From an uncultured Clostridia bacterium (GTDB lineage Bacteria > Bacillota > Clostridia > Oscillospirales > Ruminococcaceae), in assembly GCA_947627005.1 (NCBI GenBank), contig CANQUJ010000014.1:1-48237 (forward strand): a stretch of DNA of 48,237 nucleotides. Direction: 5' to 3'. The notes under the pieces were generated by a model that made no database searches, was not told where the DNA came from, and saw only the letters and a list, made by a program, of their open reading frames with translations. Made by a program: the position numbers and the translations under genes. Below, piece after piece: positions 32,673 to 40,852 of the stretch (the first letter of the stretch is position 1; each line of letters begins with the position of its first letter).

Positions 32673-34133
32673 ATGAAAAAAATATTATCACTGGCTCTTG
32701 TTCTGCTGATGATAGTCGCCCTCGTCGGGTGCGGAGGAAGAAAGCGCAAGCCGATCCAGCTTACCCTTAATTCCGAAGACTCCGCCGCGATCCTGGCCGC
32801 AGCCGGAATCCAGCTTCCCGACCCGGAGACGGTAGTCGGCGCGAACACCACCCTTAAATGGTTCTCTTGGTTCGACTCTTTCCACAACTACAACAAAGAG
32901 GAAGTCCTCGCGACCGGTTACTGGACCTTCCAGCAGAAATACGGCGGGGATGTCGAATACGTCGAAACCGTATACGCCGAAAGGCATGATAAGCTCGCGG
33001 CGCTCCTCCTCTCTAACGAAGCGCCCGACTTTACCCCTTGCGGAGTATCCAACAACGCGATGTACCCGATCGACTGCTTAAAAGGGATGTACCAGGCCGT
33101 CGACCCGTATATCGACATCACCGACCCTTTGTGGGAAGGCGTTATGGGCGGTCTTGACTACTTCACCCTCGGCGACCAGCACTTCGCCCTTGTAACCCAC
33201 ATCGGCTATAAAGACGTCTGCCCTTATAACCGCAGAGTTTTGGACGACTGGGGCTTTGAAGACCCCGCCGAGCTCTATGCCAACGACGAATGGACCTGGA
33301 GCAAATTCCTCGATATGTGCCTCGAATTTAACGACCCGGATTCCGACCGCTTCGCAGTCGACGGCTATTATATCGCAAGCAGCTTCGCCGAGCAGTCTAC
33401 CGGCCACTACATAATCGACCGCGACGAGAACGGCAACTTTATCGCCAACCTTGACGACCCCGTCATCGAAGAGGGCGAAAATATAGTCTACGAGCTCGCA
33501 AGAAACGACTGCATGTATCGCATAGGGAACGACTACTGGGGCCTTAACTCATACGGCGGGACCCCGGGAATGAGAGTTAAAGACGGCCTCTGCCTCTTCT
33601 GGCTCAACTCAAGATACGGCTTCGCCAAGGTTCCGGAAGAAATGGCCCAGACCTACGGCGATATGTCCCAAAACGAAGTAATGTTCGCCCCTCTGCCGAG
33701 GAACGACAACGGCGACGGTATCTACTACCTCAGCGCCGTTCTTGACGGCTACTCGATAGTCAGAGGCGCGCAGAACCCCGAAGGCGTAGCCCTTCTCGCT
33801 CTCTGCGACCGCTTCAAAGACGTCGACCCGACCGTCATCTCGGTCGACGAGCGCCAGCTTATGGAGAAATATTACTGGACCGAAGAAATGATGGCGATGA
33901 ACGAAGAGTGCAACAGAATCGCGCAGTCTAACGTTAAAACCTTCTATACCGGCAACCTCTCCTCCGGGCTTCAGAGCGCATACGACAGCCTTGACTTCGG
34001 CATAATCCGCACCGGCGGCAAGAACTCTTGGGCCCAGCTTAAAGAGCAATACGCCGAGAATATGAGCTACTACTGCGACGAAATGAACGCCGCGATGAAC
34101 ACATATCTCACCACCGGCGAATATATGACCTAA
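32673..34133 (+). CDS. Extracellular solute-binding lipoprotein, paralogue 1
   Basis: 486 residues from ATG 32673, chosen because the lipoprotein signal follows (MKKILSLALVLLMIVALVGC, Cys at 20). The mature protein resembles family 1 sugar-type binding proteins, with WSWF-like aromatic segments and DWGFEDPAELYANDEWTWSK (hinge region, likely ligand side). No permease or ATPase genes are nearby, so it must use a distant transporter or serve as a sensor or surface binder. It is about half identical by eye to the next gene; the stretch RKRKPIQLTLNSEDSAAILA after the lipobox is exact. Confidence 0.9.
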   Translation: MKKILSLALVLLMIVALVGCGGRKRKPIQLTLNSEDSAAILAAAGIQLPDPETVVGANTTLKWFSWFDSFHNYNKEEVLATGYWTFQQKYGGDVEYVETVYAERHDKLAALLLSNEAPDFTPCGVSNNAMYPIDCLKGMYQAVDPYIDITDPLWEGVMGGLDYFTLGDQHFALVTHIGYKDVCPYNRRVLDDWGFEDPAELYANDEWTWSKFLDMCLEFNDPDSDRFAVDGYYIASSFAEQSTGHYIIDRDENGNFIANLDDPVIEEGENIVYELARNDCMYRIGNDYWGLNSYGGTPGMRVKDGLCLFWLNSRYGFAKVPEEMAQTYGDMSQNEVMFAPLPRNDNGDGIYYLSAVLDGYSIVRGAQNPEGVALLALCDRFKDVDPTVISVDERQLMEKYYWTEEMMAMNEECNRIAQSNVKTFYTGNLSSGLQSAYDSLDFGIIRTGGKNSWAQLKEQYAENMSYYCDEMNAAMNTYLTTGEYMT

Positions 34134-34158
34134 TGCCTTAAAATTACAGCTAAATTTC

Positions 34159-34187
34159 CCCCGCCCGGCAATTCGGGCGGGGTTTTT
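34159..34187 (+). terminator. Terminator after the first binding protein
   Basis: CCCCGCCCG, loop GCAATT, CGGGCGGGG, then TTTTT. Confidence 0.9.
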
Positions 34188-34240
34188 CTTTCCTAAAATA
34201 TATAAACATTCGCCCCCTCGATTGTGCAATTTTAACAGGC

Positions 34241-34299
34241 GGGGGGGGGTAAAGCTGTTTAATGTGACAATTGTATGAAAGCTTAAAATGTGTTACAAT
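34241..34299 (+). promoter_or_regulatory. G9 box and promoter of the second binding-protein gene
   Basis: Nine G (34241-34249), then GTAAAGCTGTTTAATGTG, TTGTAT (34271-34276), 17-nt spacer and TACAAT (34294-34299). The box is at the same distance from the -35 element as before the first paralogue. Confidence 0.75.
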
Positions 34300-34346
34300 T
34301 AAATAGTAGCAATAAAACTTATGCTTATAAAGAAAGGAAGGAATAT

Positions 34347-35816
34347 ATGAAAAGAATTTTAGCGCTTATTCTCGTTTTGGTGCTTACTGTCGCCTGCGTG
34401 GGCTGCTCCGGAAGAAAGCGCAAGCCCATTCAGCTTACCCTTAATTCCGAAGACTCCGCCGCGATTTTGGCCGCCGCCGGAGTAAAGCTGCCCGACCTTG
34501 AAGAGGCCAAGGGCGCCAATTCGGTAGTTAAATGGTACTACTGGGAGAATATTTTTGAAAACTACGACGAAGGCGAGATCGTAAACACCGGATACTGGAC
34601 CTTCCAGGAAAAATACGGCGGAAGCATTACGTTCGTAGAGACTACATACGACGAAAGGAACACCAAGCTCGCAAACCTTCTTCTTTCGGGCGATTCGCCG
34701 GATCTTTACACCGCCGGAACCTCTAACTTCGCTATGTATCCCTCTAACTGCCTTAAGAATATGTTCCAGCCGATAGACGACTATATCGACTATGAGAACG
34801 ACCCGCTATGGAAGGGCGTCGCCGACGTAGCCGACTACTACCTCTTAAAAGGCCGCCACTACGCGATAGTCACCGAAGTTATCTTTAAAGACGTTATCCC
34901 CTATAACCGCAGAGTTATAGTCGACGACTGGGGCTTCGACGACCCCGCCGAGCTCTATGCCAACGACGAATGGACTTGGGGGAACTTCCTCGATATGTGC
35001 CTCGAATTTAACGACCCGGATTCGGACAGATACGCCGTCAACGGCTGGTATGTCGTAAACGGCATCGCCGAGGTCTCGACCGGCCGCTATATAATCTCTC
35101 GCGATGAAAACGGCAAGTTCTACTCAAATCTTGACGACCCGTTCATCGAAGCCGGTGAGAATATAATCTACGAGCTCTGCAAGAACGACTGCTTCTACCA
35201 CAACGGAAACGACTACTGGGCGCTTTGGGATTTAGACACCGGCCAGGGCGTTCGCGAAGGAAAATACCTCTTCTGGCCCGCCGGAATCGACCAGTGGGGC
35301 GAGACCGTTGAAGAATACGCTGCGACCTACGGCGACCCTCGCGAAGACGAGCTTATGTTCGTCCCCTATCCGAGAAACGAGAACGGCGACGGTATCTACT
35401 ATCTCGCCTCAAATATCTCCGGCTTCTCGCTCGTAAGGGGCGCGACGAACGTAGACGGCGCGCTTCTGCTCGCCTCCTGCGTAAGATTCAAGATCATGGA
35501 CCCGGTAGTACAGGCCATCGACCGCAAACAGCGCCAGGATAAGCTCTTCTGGAGCGACGAGATGCTCGATATGTACGACCACTGCCAGGATCTTGCCGCC
35601 GCCAACTTCAGGGCTTTCTACACCGGAAACCTCAATCAAGGCGCGCAGGATACCTACGACAAGTTTGAGTGGGGAATGTGCAGAACCGCGAACCCGAAGT
35701 CTTGGGCCCAGCTTAAAGAGGAAAACAAAGAGCAGCTTCAATACTACTTAGACGAGCTTAACGCCGAGATCGACGCCTACGAGTATTCGCCCGACGGCGA
35801 AACGCCTCTCGAATAA
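34347..35816 (+). CDS. Extracellular solute-binding lipoprotein, paralogue 2
   Basis: 489 residues from ATG 34347 with AAAGGAAGG upstream and a lipoprotein signal (MKRILALILVLVLTVACVGC, Cys at 20). Same architecture as the first, including DWGFDDPAELYANDEWTW, CLEFNDPDSDRYAVNGW and YTGNLNQGAQDTYDKFEWG. It is a tandem duplicate with its own promoter and terminator, so the two can be expressed separately. Differences concentrate around the presumed ligand cleft, which suggests different ligands; no ligand can be named. Confidence 0.9.
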   Translation: MKRILALILVLVLTVACVGCSGRKRKPIQLTLNSEDSAAILAAAGVKLPDLEEAKGANSVVKWYYWENIFENYDEGEIVNTGYWTFQEKYGGSITFVETTYDERNTKLANLLLSGDSPDLYTAGTSNFAMYPSNCLKNMFQPIDDYIDYENDPLWKGVADVADYYLLKGRHYAIVTEVIFKDVIPYNRRVIVDDWGFDDPAELYANDEWTWGNFLDMCLEFNDPDSDRYAVNGWYVVNGIAEVSTGRYIISRDENGKFYSNLDDPFIEAGENIIYELCKNDCFYHNGNDYWALWDLDTGQGVREGKYLFWPAGIDQWGETVEEYAATYGDPREDELMFVPYPRNENGDGIYYLASNISGFSLVRGATNVDGALLLASCVRFKIMDPVVQAIDRKQRQDKLFWSDEMLDMYDHCQDLAAANFRAFYTGNLNQGAQDTYDKFEWGMCRTANPKSWAQLKEENKEQLQYYLDELNAEIDAYEYSPDGETPLE

Positions 35817-35837
35817 AAATCGTCTCTAATAATTTAA

Positions 35838-35865
35838 CCGTCGACTGAAAAGTCGGCGGTTTTTT
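35838..35865 (+). terminator. Terminator after the second binding protein
   Basis: CCGTCGACT, loop GAAA, AGTCGGCGG, then TTTTTT. It overlaps the last bases of the convergent pilin-like gene. Confidence 0.88.
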
Positions 35866-38479
35866 ATGTGTAATACTGCGTTATATCGAAGCTTATCGCC
35901 GAGCTTAGGCCGAGATATTCAAGCCTCGCGGTGATAGATATCGCCCGCCTGCCGCCGAAGAAAAATTCCGCCGTAACTCGGTCGAAATAATAGCCGTCAA
36001 AGGCTTCGTAAAAGGCGTATCCGCCCGATTCGCCGGCGTATGACACCGAGCTTGCGGGCGCGGCGTTAAAGCTCCACGATTCGCCGAGAAGCCCCGCAGC
36101 GCCGCTCTCGCAGAAGACATAAAGCTTTATCTCGCCGTCGAACATTCCCCCGGGCGCAAGCCCCGCAAAGCCATCGGCCGCGCTCTCCGCCGTGATATAC
36201 CCCTTTTCCGGCTCGCCGCCGCCGGGGCTGCATATGCAGTAGAAATATTCGTAATACGGCCCGACCTCTACCGGCAAAAACGTCGTCGGATCGAGGGTTA
36301 TCCCTCCGCCCCGATAGATTATCCCCAGCGCGCCGACTGTCGGTTCCGCCGGCTCGGGCGCTTCGGGCTCTTTTGTAGGCTCGATTTCCGCCTCTTTAAC
36401 GACAGAGCCGAACCTTAGCGCTGCCAAATCGCCCGCGCCGTCGGCCTTAATTTCGCGGCAGATATACCGCCCGGCCGCTTCTTCTTCGCAAAGATTAGAG
36501 CCGCCCGCGAAGGAAATTTCCCAGCCAAAAGTTCCGCCCCTCGGCTCCGCGAGGGCGCTCCTAAAAAAATAAAGCCGCTCCTCGCCTTCCCCCGCGCTCT
36601 CCCATTCTATTTCGGGATAAAAGCGCGGCTCGTTTCCGTAGGCGTCGAAGCAGCAAATCGTCTCGTATTCAAATTTTCCGGCGGAATATCTCGCTTTGAC
36701 TATCCCGATAAGCCCTCGCGGCTCTATCGGCCCTCCCGAAGAAAAAGCCCGGTAAATCCCGCCGACTTTTACCGATTCCGGGAATCCTCGCCCTCCGCTC
36801 TCGATATTTTCCGTCTTTCCGAACCCCTCAAGGCTTAAAGTTTCAAGGCCGTCCGCGTTGATCTCTCCGTCGCTGTCAAGCGCGAGCCAGGAATTTTCCG
36901 CAAGAAAAAAACAGTTTTCCGCCCTCGCCCCTTCCCCGGCGACTCCGAAAAAATCCGCGCCGCCGAGATATTTTGTCCAAACCGTCGAGTAGCAGTTTTT
37001 GATTTTTCCTCCGCCGTCCGCCGAAATTCCGGCCGCGGCTTTTCCTCCGCTAAGCTCTATGCTCCCCGTCGAGTGGGAATATTCAGCCTCGCCGCAAAGC
37101 AAACCGAAAAGCCCTCCGGCAAAGACCTCGCCTTCCGCCGAAGAGCTTATTTTCGCAGCCGCCGAGCAGCTTGAAATTTTCCCTCGGGCCTCTCCCGCAA
37201 GCCCGCCTATATAAAGCCTTTCGGCCGATTCGCCGCAGTCGATTTCCGCGCCCGAGACCGAGCAGTTGTAAAGCTCTCCGCCCTCTGTAAGCCGCCCGCA
37301 TATCCCGCCGACCGCCGCCGAGCCGGTCTCATAAAGCCTCTCGCCGCAGATGTGAAGATTCTTTACTTTTCCGCCGATCTCTTCAAACAGCCCGAAGCTT
37401 TCGCCGCCCGACTCAAAATTGACGTTTTTTATCATATTGCCCCGGCCGTCAAAGCTTCCGCAAAAAATCGGCAGGGGCGAAATGTCGCCTCTCCCGCCGA
37501 AGTCTATGTCCTCCGTCTGGACTACGCTTTTCCCGAGGCCGCCGTCTTCAAGCAGCCGAAGATTGTTCAAATGCCGCAGGTTGGATATCTCAACTTCGTT
37601 CCCCTTTTGAGAGGCGAAAATCGGGCTGAAGACCGCTTTTGCGCGCTCCGCCGCCGAAAGAGATGTCTTCTCGGTAAGCTCCCCGATCTGTTCGCAGATA
37701 TAAACTTTCGCGGTGATCTCGTCAAGCCCGAGGTATTTGCCGTAATTCTGCGCGTATAAAGACCCGCCGCTTTCGATCTCGTCTATCTTAAAGTCCGCGA
37801 AAAGCCGGTCGCCGACTATGCTCGGCAGCGTTTCCGGCTCTGCGCGAAGGGTTTCCTCTCCGTTTGATAAAAACAGATACACCGAATACCCAGCGCTGCT
37901 CGCGTTCTCAACCTCACATTCCACAAAAAGCCGCAGCTCTTCGCCGTTATCAACGGTTATTATCGGCGCAAGATATTCCTCTCTCGGCTTGATGGATTCT
38001 CCTCCGCCCGGCAAAATCGAGCGGTCGTCGCTTCCGTAATAGCCTATCCCGAGGGAAGAAAGCCGCTCCTCGCCGCTAAGCGAGAGGCATTTTTCTGCGA
38101 GTTCGTCTTTTGAAAGGCTTTCGGAATAATACGCGCCCAAAATGTCCCCGCGCGAAAGGTCGTATTCCAAAAGCGCGCTCTTTCCGCCGACGTCGAAAAC
38201 AAGGCGCTCAAGCTCGGTTCCGTTCGGGTCGGCCGAAAGGGCGGAATAGTCCCTCTCCGGAAAAGAGGCGCCGCCCGCCGCTCCCGAAAGCTTTTGGGCG
38301 TAAAGGCGGTTCTGGGCAAATAAAAACAGCTCCTCCGCCGCGGAATTAAGCCGCTTTTCAGCCAAGGAAGCCGTGTATGAAGATATCGAAGCGAAAGCTA
38401 TCGAAAGAAGCAGCGCTAAAATAAGCGTTGCGACAAGGAGCTCGGAAGTAGTGAATCCCTTCCTCTCGCGGTCGACCAT
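35864..38479 (-). CDS. Giant pilin-like protein with GLUG-type repeats
   Basis: 871 residues. The N terminus is a type IV prepilin leader: MVDRERKG, then FTTSELLVATLILALLLSIA with Glu at +5 after the predicted cleavage at Gly8. A long coiled or helical stalk part follows, then beta-helical repeats of GLUG type (about 270-540: FCGSFDGRGNMIKNVNFE, GLFEEIGGKVKNLHICG, GGLAGEARGKISSCSAAAKI). The C-terminal third is Glu/Pro/Gly-rich and beta-like. Typical pilins have 130-200 residues, so this is a surface adhesin carried on a pilin anchor, or a tip subunit. No prepilin peptidase or pilus ATPase gene is nearby. Confidence 0.85.
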   Translation of the reverse strand: MVDRERKGFTTSELLVATLILALLLSIAFASISSYTASLAEKRLNSAAEELFLFAQNRLYAQKLSGAAGGASFPERDYSALSADPNGTELERLVFDVGGKSALLEYDLSRGDILGAYYSESLSKDELAEKCLSLSGEERLSSLGIGYYGSDDRSILPGGGESIKPREEYLAPIITVDNGEELRLFVECEVENASSAGYSVYLFLSNGEETLRAEPETLPSIVGDRLFADFKIDEIESGGSLYAQNYGKYLGLDEITAKVYICEQIGELTEKTSLSAAERAKAVFSPIFASQKGNEVEISNLRHLNNLRLLEDGGLGKSVVQTEDIDFGGRGDISPLPIFCGSFDGRGNMIKNVNFESGGESFGLFEEIGGKVKNLHICGERLYETGSAAVGGICGRLTEGGELYNCSVSGAEIDCGESAERLYIGGLAGEARGKISSCSAAAKISSSAEGEVFAGGLFGLLCGEAEYSHSTGSIELSGGKAAAGISADGGGKIKNCYSTVWTKYLGGADFFGVAGEGARAENCFFLAENSWLALDSDGEINADGLETLSLEGFGKTENIESGGRGFPESVKVGGIYRAFSSGGPIEPRGLIGIVKARYSAGKFEYETICCFDAYGNEPRFYPEIEWESAGEGEERLYFFRSALAEPRGGTFGWEISFAGGSNLCEEEAAGRYICREIKADGAGDLAALRFGSVVKEAEIEPTKEPEAPEPAEPTVGALGIIYRGGGITLDPTTFLPVEVGPYYEYFYCICSPGGGEPEKGYITAESAADGFAGLAPGGMFDGEIKLYVFCESGAAGLLGESWSFNAAPASSVSYAGESGGYAFYEAFDGYYFDRVTAEFFFGGRRAISITARLEYLGLSSAISFDITQYYT

Positions 38480-38516
38480 GCCGCATACCCCTTTCTTTCG
38501 TATAGTTTACGACGTC

Positions 38517-38545
38517 ATTTTACCACAGGAATTGACAAAAGTCAA
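38517..38545 (-). promoter_or_regulatory. Promoter of the pilin-like gene
   Basis: Minus-strand TTGACT (38545-38540), 17-nt spacer, TAAAAT (38522-38517). A TTGAC..GTCAA inverted pair lies within it. Confidence 0.72.
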
Positions 38546-38570
38546 CAGTTTTTTACAATTTTCGGCAAAA

Positions 38571-39116
38571 TTATTTCTCCCTCTTTTTCTTGATATACCT
38601 CTCCTCCTCCGAAAAAACGCAGCCGCAGTATTTTTGCATATAAAGCCCAAGCTCGCGGGCGCGCGCCTGCCCCTCTCTGAATCTCGGCCTGAAGTCGCGG
38701 TATAAAAACTCGACTCCGTATTCCCGCGCAGCGGCCTCGGCGGTCTCCGCCAAAAGCTCGTGATTCTGATACGGGCTGACGAGAAGGGTGGTGCAAAAGC
38801 TTTCAAAGCCGTTTTCCGCCGCGAACCGCGCAGCCTCGAACATTCTAAGCCGATAGCAGACCCCGCAGCGGTTTTCGAGCTCGGGGTAGATCGCCCGAAC
38901 GAACTCTCTAAGTCCGTAGTCGTCGCGAAGCCTAAGCTCAAGGCCGATATCCTTCGCGTATTGAACGAGAGTGTCCCTGCGCGAGCGGTATTCGGTGACC
39001 GGGTGGATGTTCGGGTTATACCAATACCCGACAGGCTCGATCCCCTCGCTTCTAAGCGTGTCTATGCAGGTTATCGAGCAGGGCGCGCAGCAGATATGAA
39101 GCAGCGTTTTCGGCAT
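38571..39116 (-). CDS. queH: Epoxyqueuosine reductase QueH
   Basis: 181 residues. The diagnostic cysteine motifs are HICCAPCSITC (residues 7-17), NRCGVCYRLRM (about 105) and YMQKYCGCVFSEEER near the C terminus; the spacing is that of QueH (former DUF208). It reduces epoxyqueuosine in tRNA to queuosine, using an iron-sulfur cluster, as an alternative to QueG. No other queuosine gene is in the window. GGGG precedes ATG 39116. Confidence 0.96.
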   Translation of the reverse strand: MPKTLLHICCAPCSITCIDTLRSEGIEPVGYWYNPNIHPVTEYRSRRDTLVQYAKDIGLELRLRDDYGLREFVRAIYPELENRCGVCYRLRMFEAARFAAENGFESFCTTLLVSPYQNHELLAETAEAAAREYGVEFLYRDFRPRFREGQARARELGLYMQKYCGCVFSEEERYIKKKREK

Positions 39117-39142
39117 AAAAATTCCCCTTTCTTTTCGATTAG

Positions 39143-39171
39143 ATTCTAACCCCGCCGCGCGAAAAAGTCAA
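39143..39171 (-). promoter_or_regulatory. Promoter of queH
   Basis: Minus-strand TTGACT (39171-39166), 17-nt spacer, TAGAAT (39148-39143). Confidence 0.7.
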
Positions 39172-39268
39172 GCGCCGCGAGGAACAAAGTCCGCCCGTTT
39201 CGTCGACTAAACGTTGCGCGTTTCTTTTCGACAGCAACCCCCGCAACGTCAAATCAAAAGTTTTCGCT

Positions 39269-39538
39269 CAAGCCTTTTTCAAAAGGCTTGCAGGGGTCAA
39301 GGGGGCGGAGCCCCTTGTCGCAGCCCGCAGGCTGCGAAATCCCCCTGCGAAGCGAAACGCAGGACGGGGAGCGAAAACAATTCGGTGAATTGTTTTCGCG
39401 CGGGGAGACCCTCGTCGGGGGTCTCCCCGATTTTCGAGCGCAAGCGAGAAAATATTAAGATTCGCAGCTCCTGTCGGAGCCGCGGATTAAAGAGACGAAA
39501 CCCCGACGTTTAGGTGCGCGACTGCTGTCGCAGTCGCG
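39269..39538 (+). repeat. Multi-hairpin repeat family A, copy A2
   Basis: S1 39269-39290 (CAAGCCTTTT, TC loop), S2 39298-39317, S3 39318-39337 (TCGCAGCC, CGCA loop, identical to A1), S4 39371-39399 (GCGAAAACAATTC, loop GGT), S5 39402-39428 (GGGGAGACCC), S6 39463-39483, S7 39517-39538 (CGCGACTGC, loop TGTC). Same order and spacing as A1 at 8528-8767. Confidence 0.82.
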
Positions 39539-39577
39539 AATTAAAAGGGAAAGCCCTCTCTTGCAGGACTTTCCCTC

Positions 39578-39715
39578 TTGAAAAAACAGTCCGCCGGACT
39601 GTTTTTTCAATTCACCCATTTCGGAGCGCCTTCGTTTTGGAGATTTCGCGCTCTGCGGAGCGCGACCAAAGGCTTCTCGCCTTTGGAATCTCGCAAGCCT
39701 TTTGAAAAAGGCTTG
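39578..39715 (-). repeat. Multi-hairpin repeat family A, copy A3 (inverted)
   Basis: Read on the minus strand: S1 39715-39694 (CAAGCCTTTT), S2 39686-39666 (CCAAAGGC/GCCTTTGG), S3 39665-39646 (TCGCGCTC, CGCA loop, GAGCGCGA), S4 39610-39578 (TTGAAAAAACAGTCC, loop GGC). Same module order as A1 and A2, but different S2, S3 and S4 stems. Confidence 0.78.
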
Positions 39716-39732
39716 AGCGAAAACTTTAAATT

Positions 39733-39821
39733 TCTGATTTCCGCCCTCTTTCCTCCGCCCTCTGATTTCTGTCCTCTGCCCTCTGTTTTCTGTCTTCTGC
39801 CCTCTATCTTCTACCCTCTTT
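39733..39821. repeat. Degenerate polypyrimidine tandem repeat
   Basis: Repeats of CCTCTGCCCTCT and TTTTCTGTCTTCT type over about 90 bp, almost purely pyrimidine on the plus strand. It lies just upstream of the degV promoters. Confidence 0.7.
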
Positions 39822-39823
39822 TC

Positions 39824-39852
39824 TTGACATTCCCGCCCCGCGATGATATAAT
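39824..39852 (+). promoter_or_regulatory. First promoter of the degV gene
   Basis: TTGACA (39824-39829), 17-nt spacer, TATAAT (39847-39852): perfect consensus. Confidence 0.82.
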
Positions 39853-39876
39853 TTTTCTTAAGAAGCGAATTTATGC

Positions 39877-39905
39877 TTGACAAGCCGTATCTAATATGCT
39901 ATATT
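39877..39905 (+). promoter_or_regulatory. Second promoter of the degV gene
   Basis: TTGACA (39877-39882), 17-nt spacer, TATATT (39900-39905), overlapped by an operator palindrome. Confidence 0.78.
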
Positions 39906-39910
39906 AGATA
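39888..39910. promoter_or_regulatory. Operator palindrome over the second degV promoter
   Basis: TATCTAATAT, GCT centre, ATATTAGATA: perfect 10-bp arms covering the end of the spacer and the -10 box. A bound repressor would close promoter 2 and block elongation from promoter 1. TetR/MarR-sized site; the regulator is unknown. Confidence 0.72.
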
Positions 39911-39966
39911 TAGTGATTTCGATTGCGACATCATCTGATTTAAATCTACAAAAAGGAGCGATCCAA

Positions 39967-40833
39967 ATGGGCGAATACGTCATCTATACCGATTCCGGCG
40001 CGGATATAAGCACTCAAAATCTCGAAAAATGGGGAGTCAGACTCTGCCCCCTGACTTTCAGCTTCGACGGCGAAGAAAAGGTCTATACCGGCGAAGAGAT
40101 CCCGGTAAAACTCTTCTACGACGGTATGAGAGCGGGCGGAATCGCCCGAACCTCCGCCGTCAATATCGCAACCCTTAAAGACCGCTTTTCCTCCGAACTT
40201 AAAAACGGCCTCGACGTCTTCTATCTCGCGTTCAGCTCGGGGCTAAGCTCTACCTACTCCTCCTCTTGCGCCGCCGCCAAAGACCTTGAAGAGGAATACC
40301 CCGGAAGAAGGGTCGTCGTCGTCGATTCTCTCGCCGCCTCGGCCGGGCAGGGGCTTTTGCTCTGGCTCGCCGTAAAGAAAAAGCGCGAGGGCCTCTCTAT
40401 CGACGAACTGAAGGCTTATTGCGAGGGTATCCGCCTTAATATCTGCCACTGGTTCACCGTCGACGACCTCGTCTACCTAAAGCGCGGCGGAAGGATCAGC
40501 GCGACCGCCGCGATCGCCGGCGCCGTACTCGGAATCAAGCCGCTTTTGCATGTAGACGACGAGGGCCATCTCATCAACATGGCCAAAATTCGCGGCAGAA
40601 AGGCTTCGATAAAAGCTATCGTCGATAAATTCGGCGAACTTAAAAAGCCGGGCGCAGACTCCGAGATCTTCATCTCTCACGGCGACTGCGAGGCCGACGC
40701 AAAGCTTCTTGCCGACATGCTCAAAGAGCGTTTCGGGGTTAAAACGACCCTTATAACCGATATCGGGCCGGTCATCGGCGCACATTCCGGCCCGGGAACA
40801 CTCGCGCTGTTTTTCGTCGGGGAACACAGATAG
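39967..40833 (+). CDS. DegV-family fatty-acid-binding protein
   Basis: 288 residues from ATG 39967 (AAGGAG upstream); an in-frame GTG at 39913 overlaps promoter 2 and is unlikely. Family blocks: YTDSGADISTQNLEKWGV, RTSAVNIATLKDRFSSELKN, YLAFSSGLSSTYSSSCAA, DSLAASAGQGLLLW, YLKRGGRISATAAIAGAVLG and GPVIGAHSGPGTLALFFVG. DegV/FakB-type proteins bind a single fatty acid and present it to FakA kinase; FakA is not in the window. The start region combines two promoters and a perfect operator, so expression is tightly controlled. Confidence 0.92.
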   Translation: MGEYVIYTDSGADISTQNLEKWGVRLCPLTFSFDGEEKVYTGEEIPVKLFYDGMRAGGIARTSAVNIATLKDRFSSELKNGLDVFYLAFSSGLSSTYSSSCAAAKDLEEEYPGRRVVVVDSLAASAGQGLLLWLAVKKKREGLSIDELKAYCEGIRLNICHWFTVDDLVYLKRGGRISATAAIAGAVLGIKPLLHVDDEGHLINMAKIRGRKASIKAIVDKFGELKKPGADSEIFISHGDCEADAKLLADMLKERFGVKTTLITDIGPVIGAHSGPGTLALFFVGEHR

Positions 40834-40852
40834 CCCCTCGGAGGTCTTAAAA

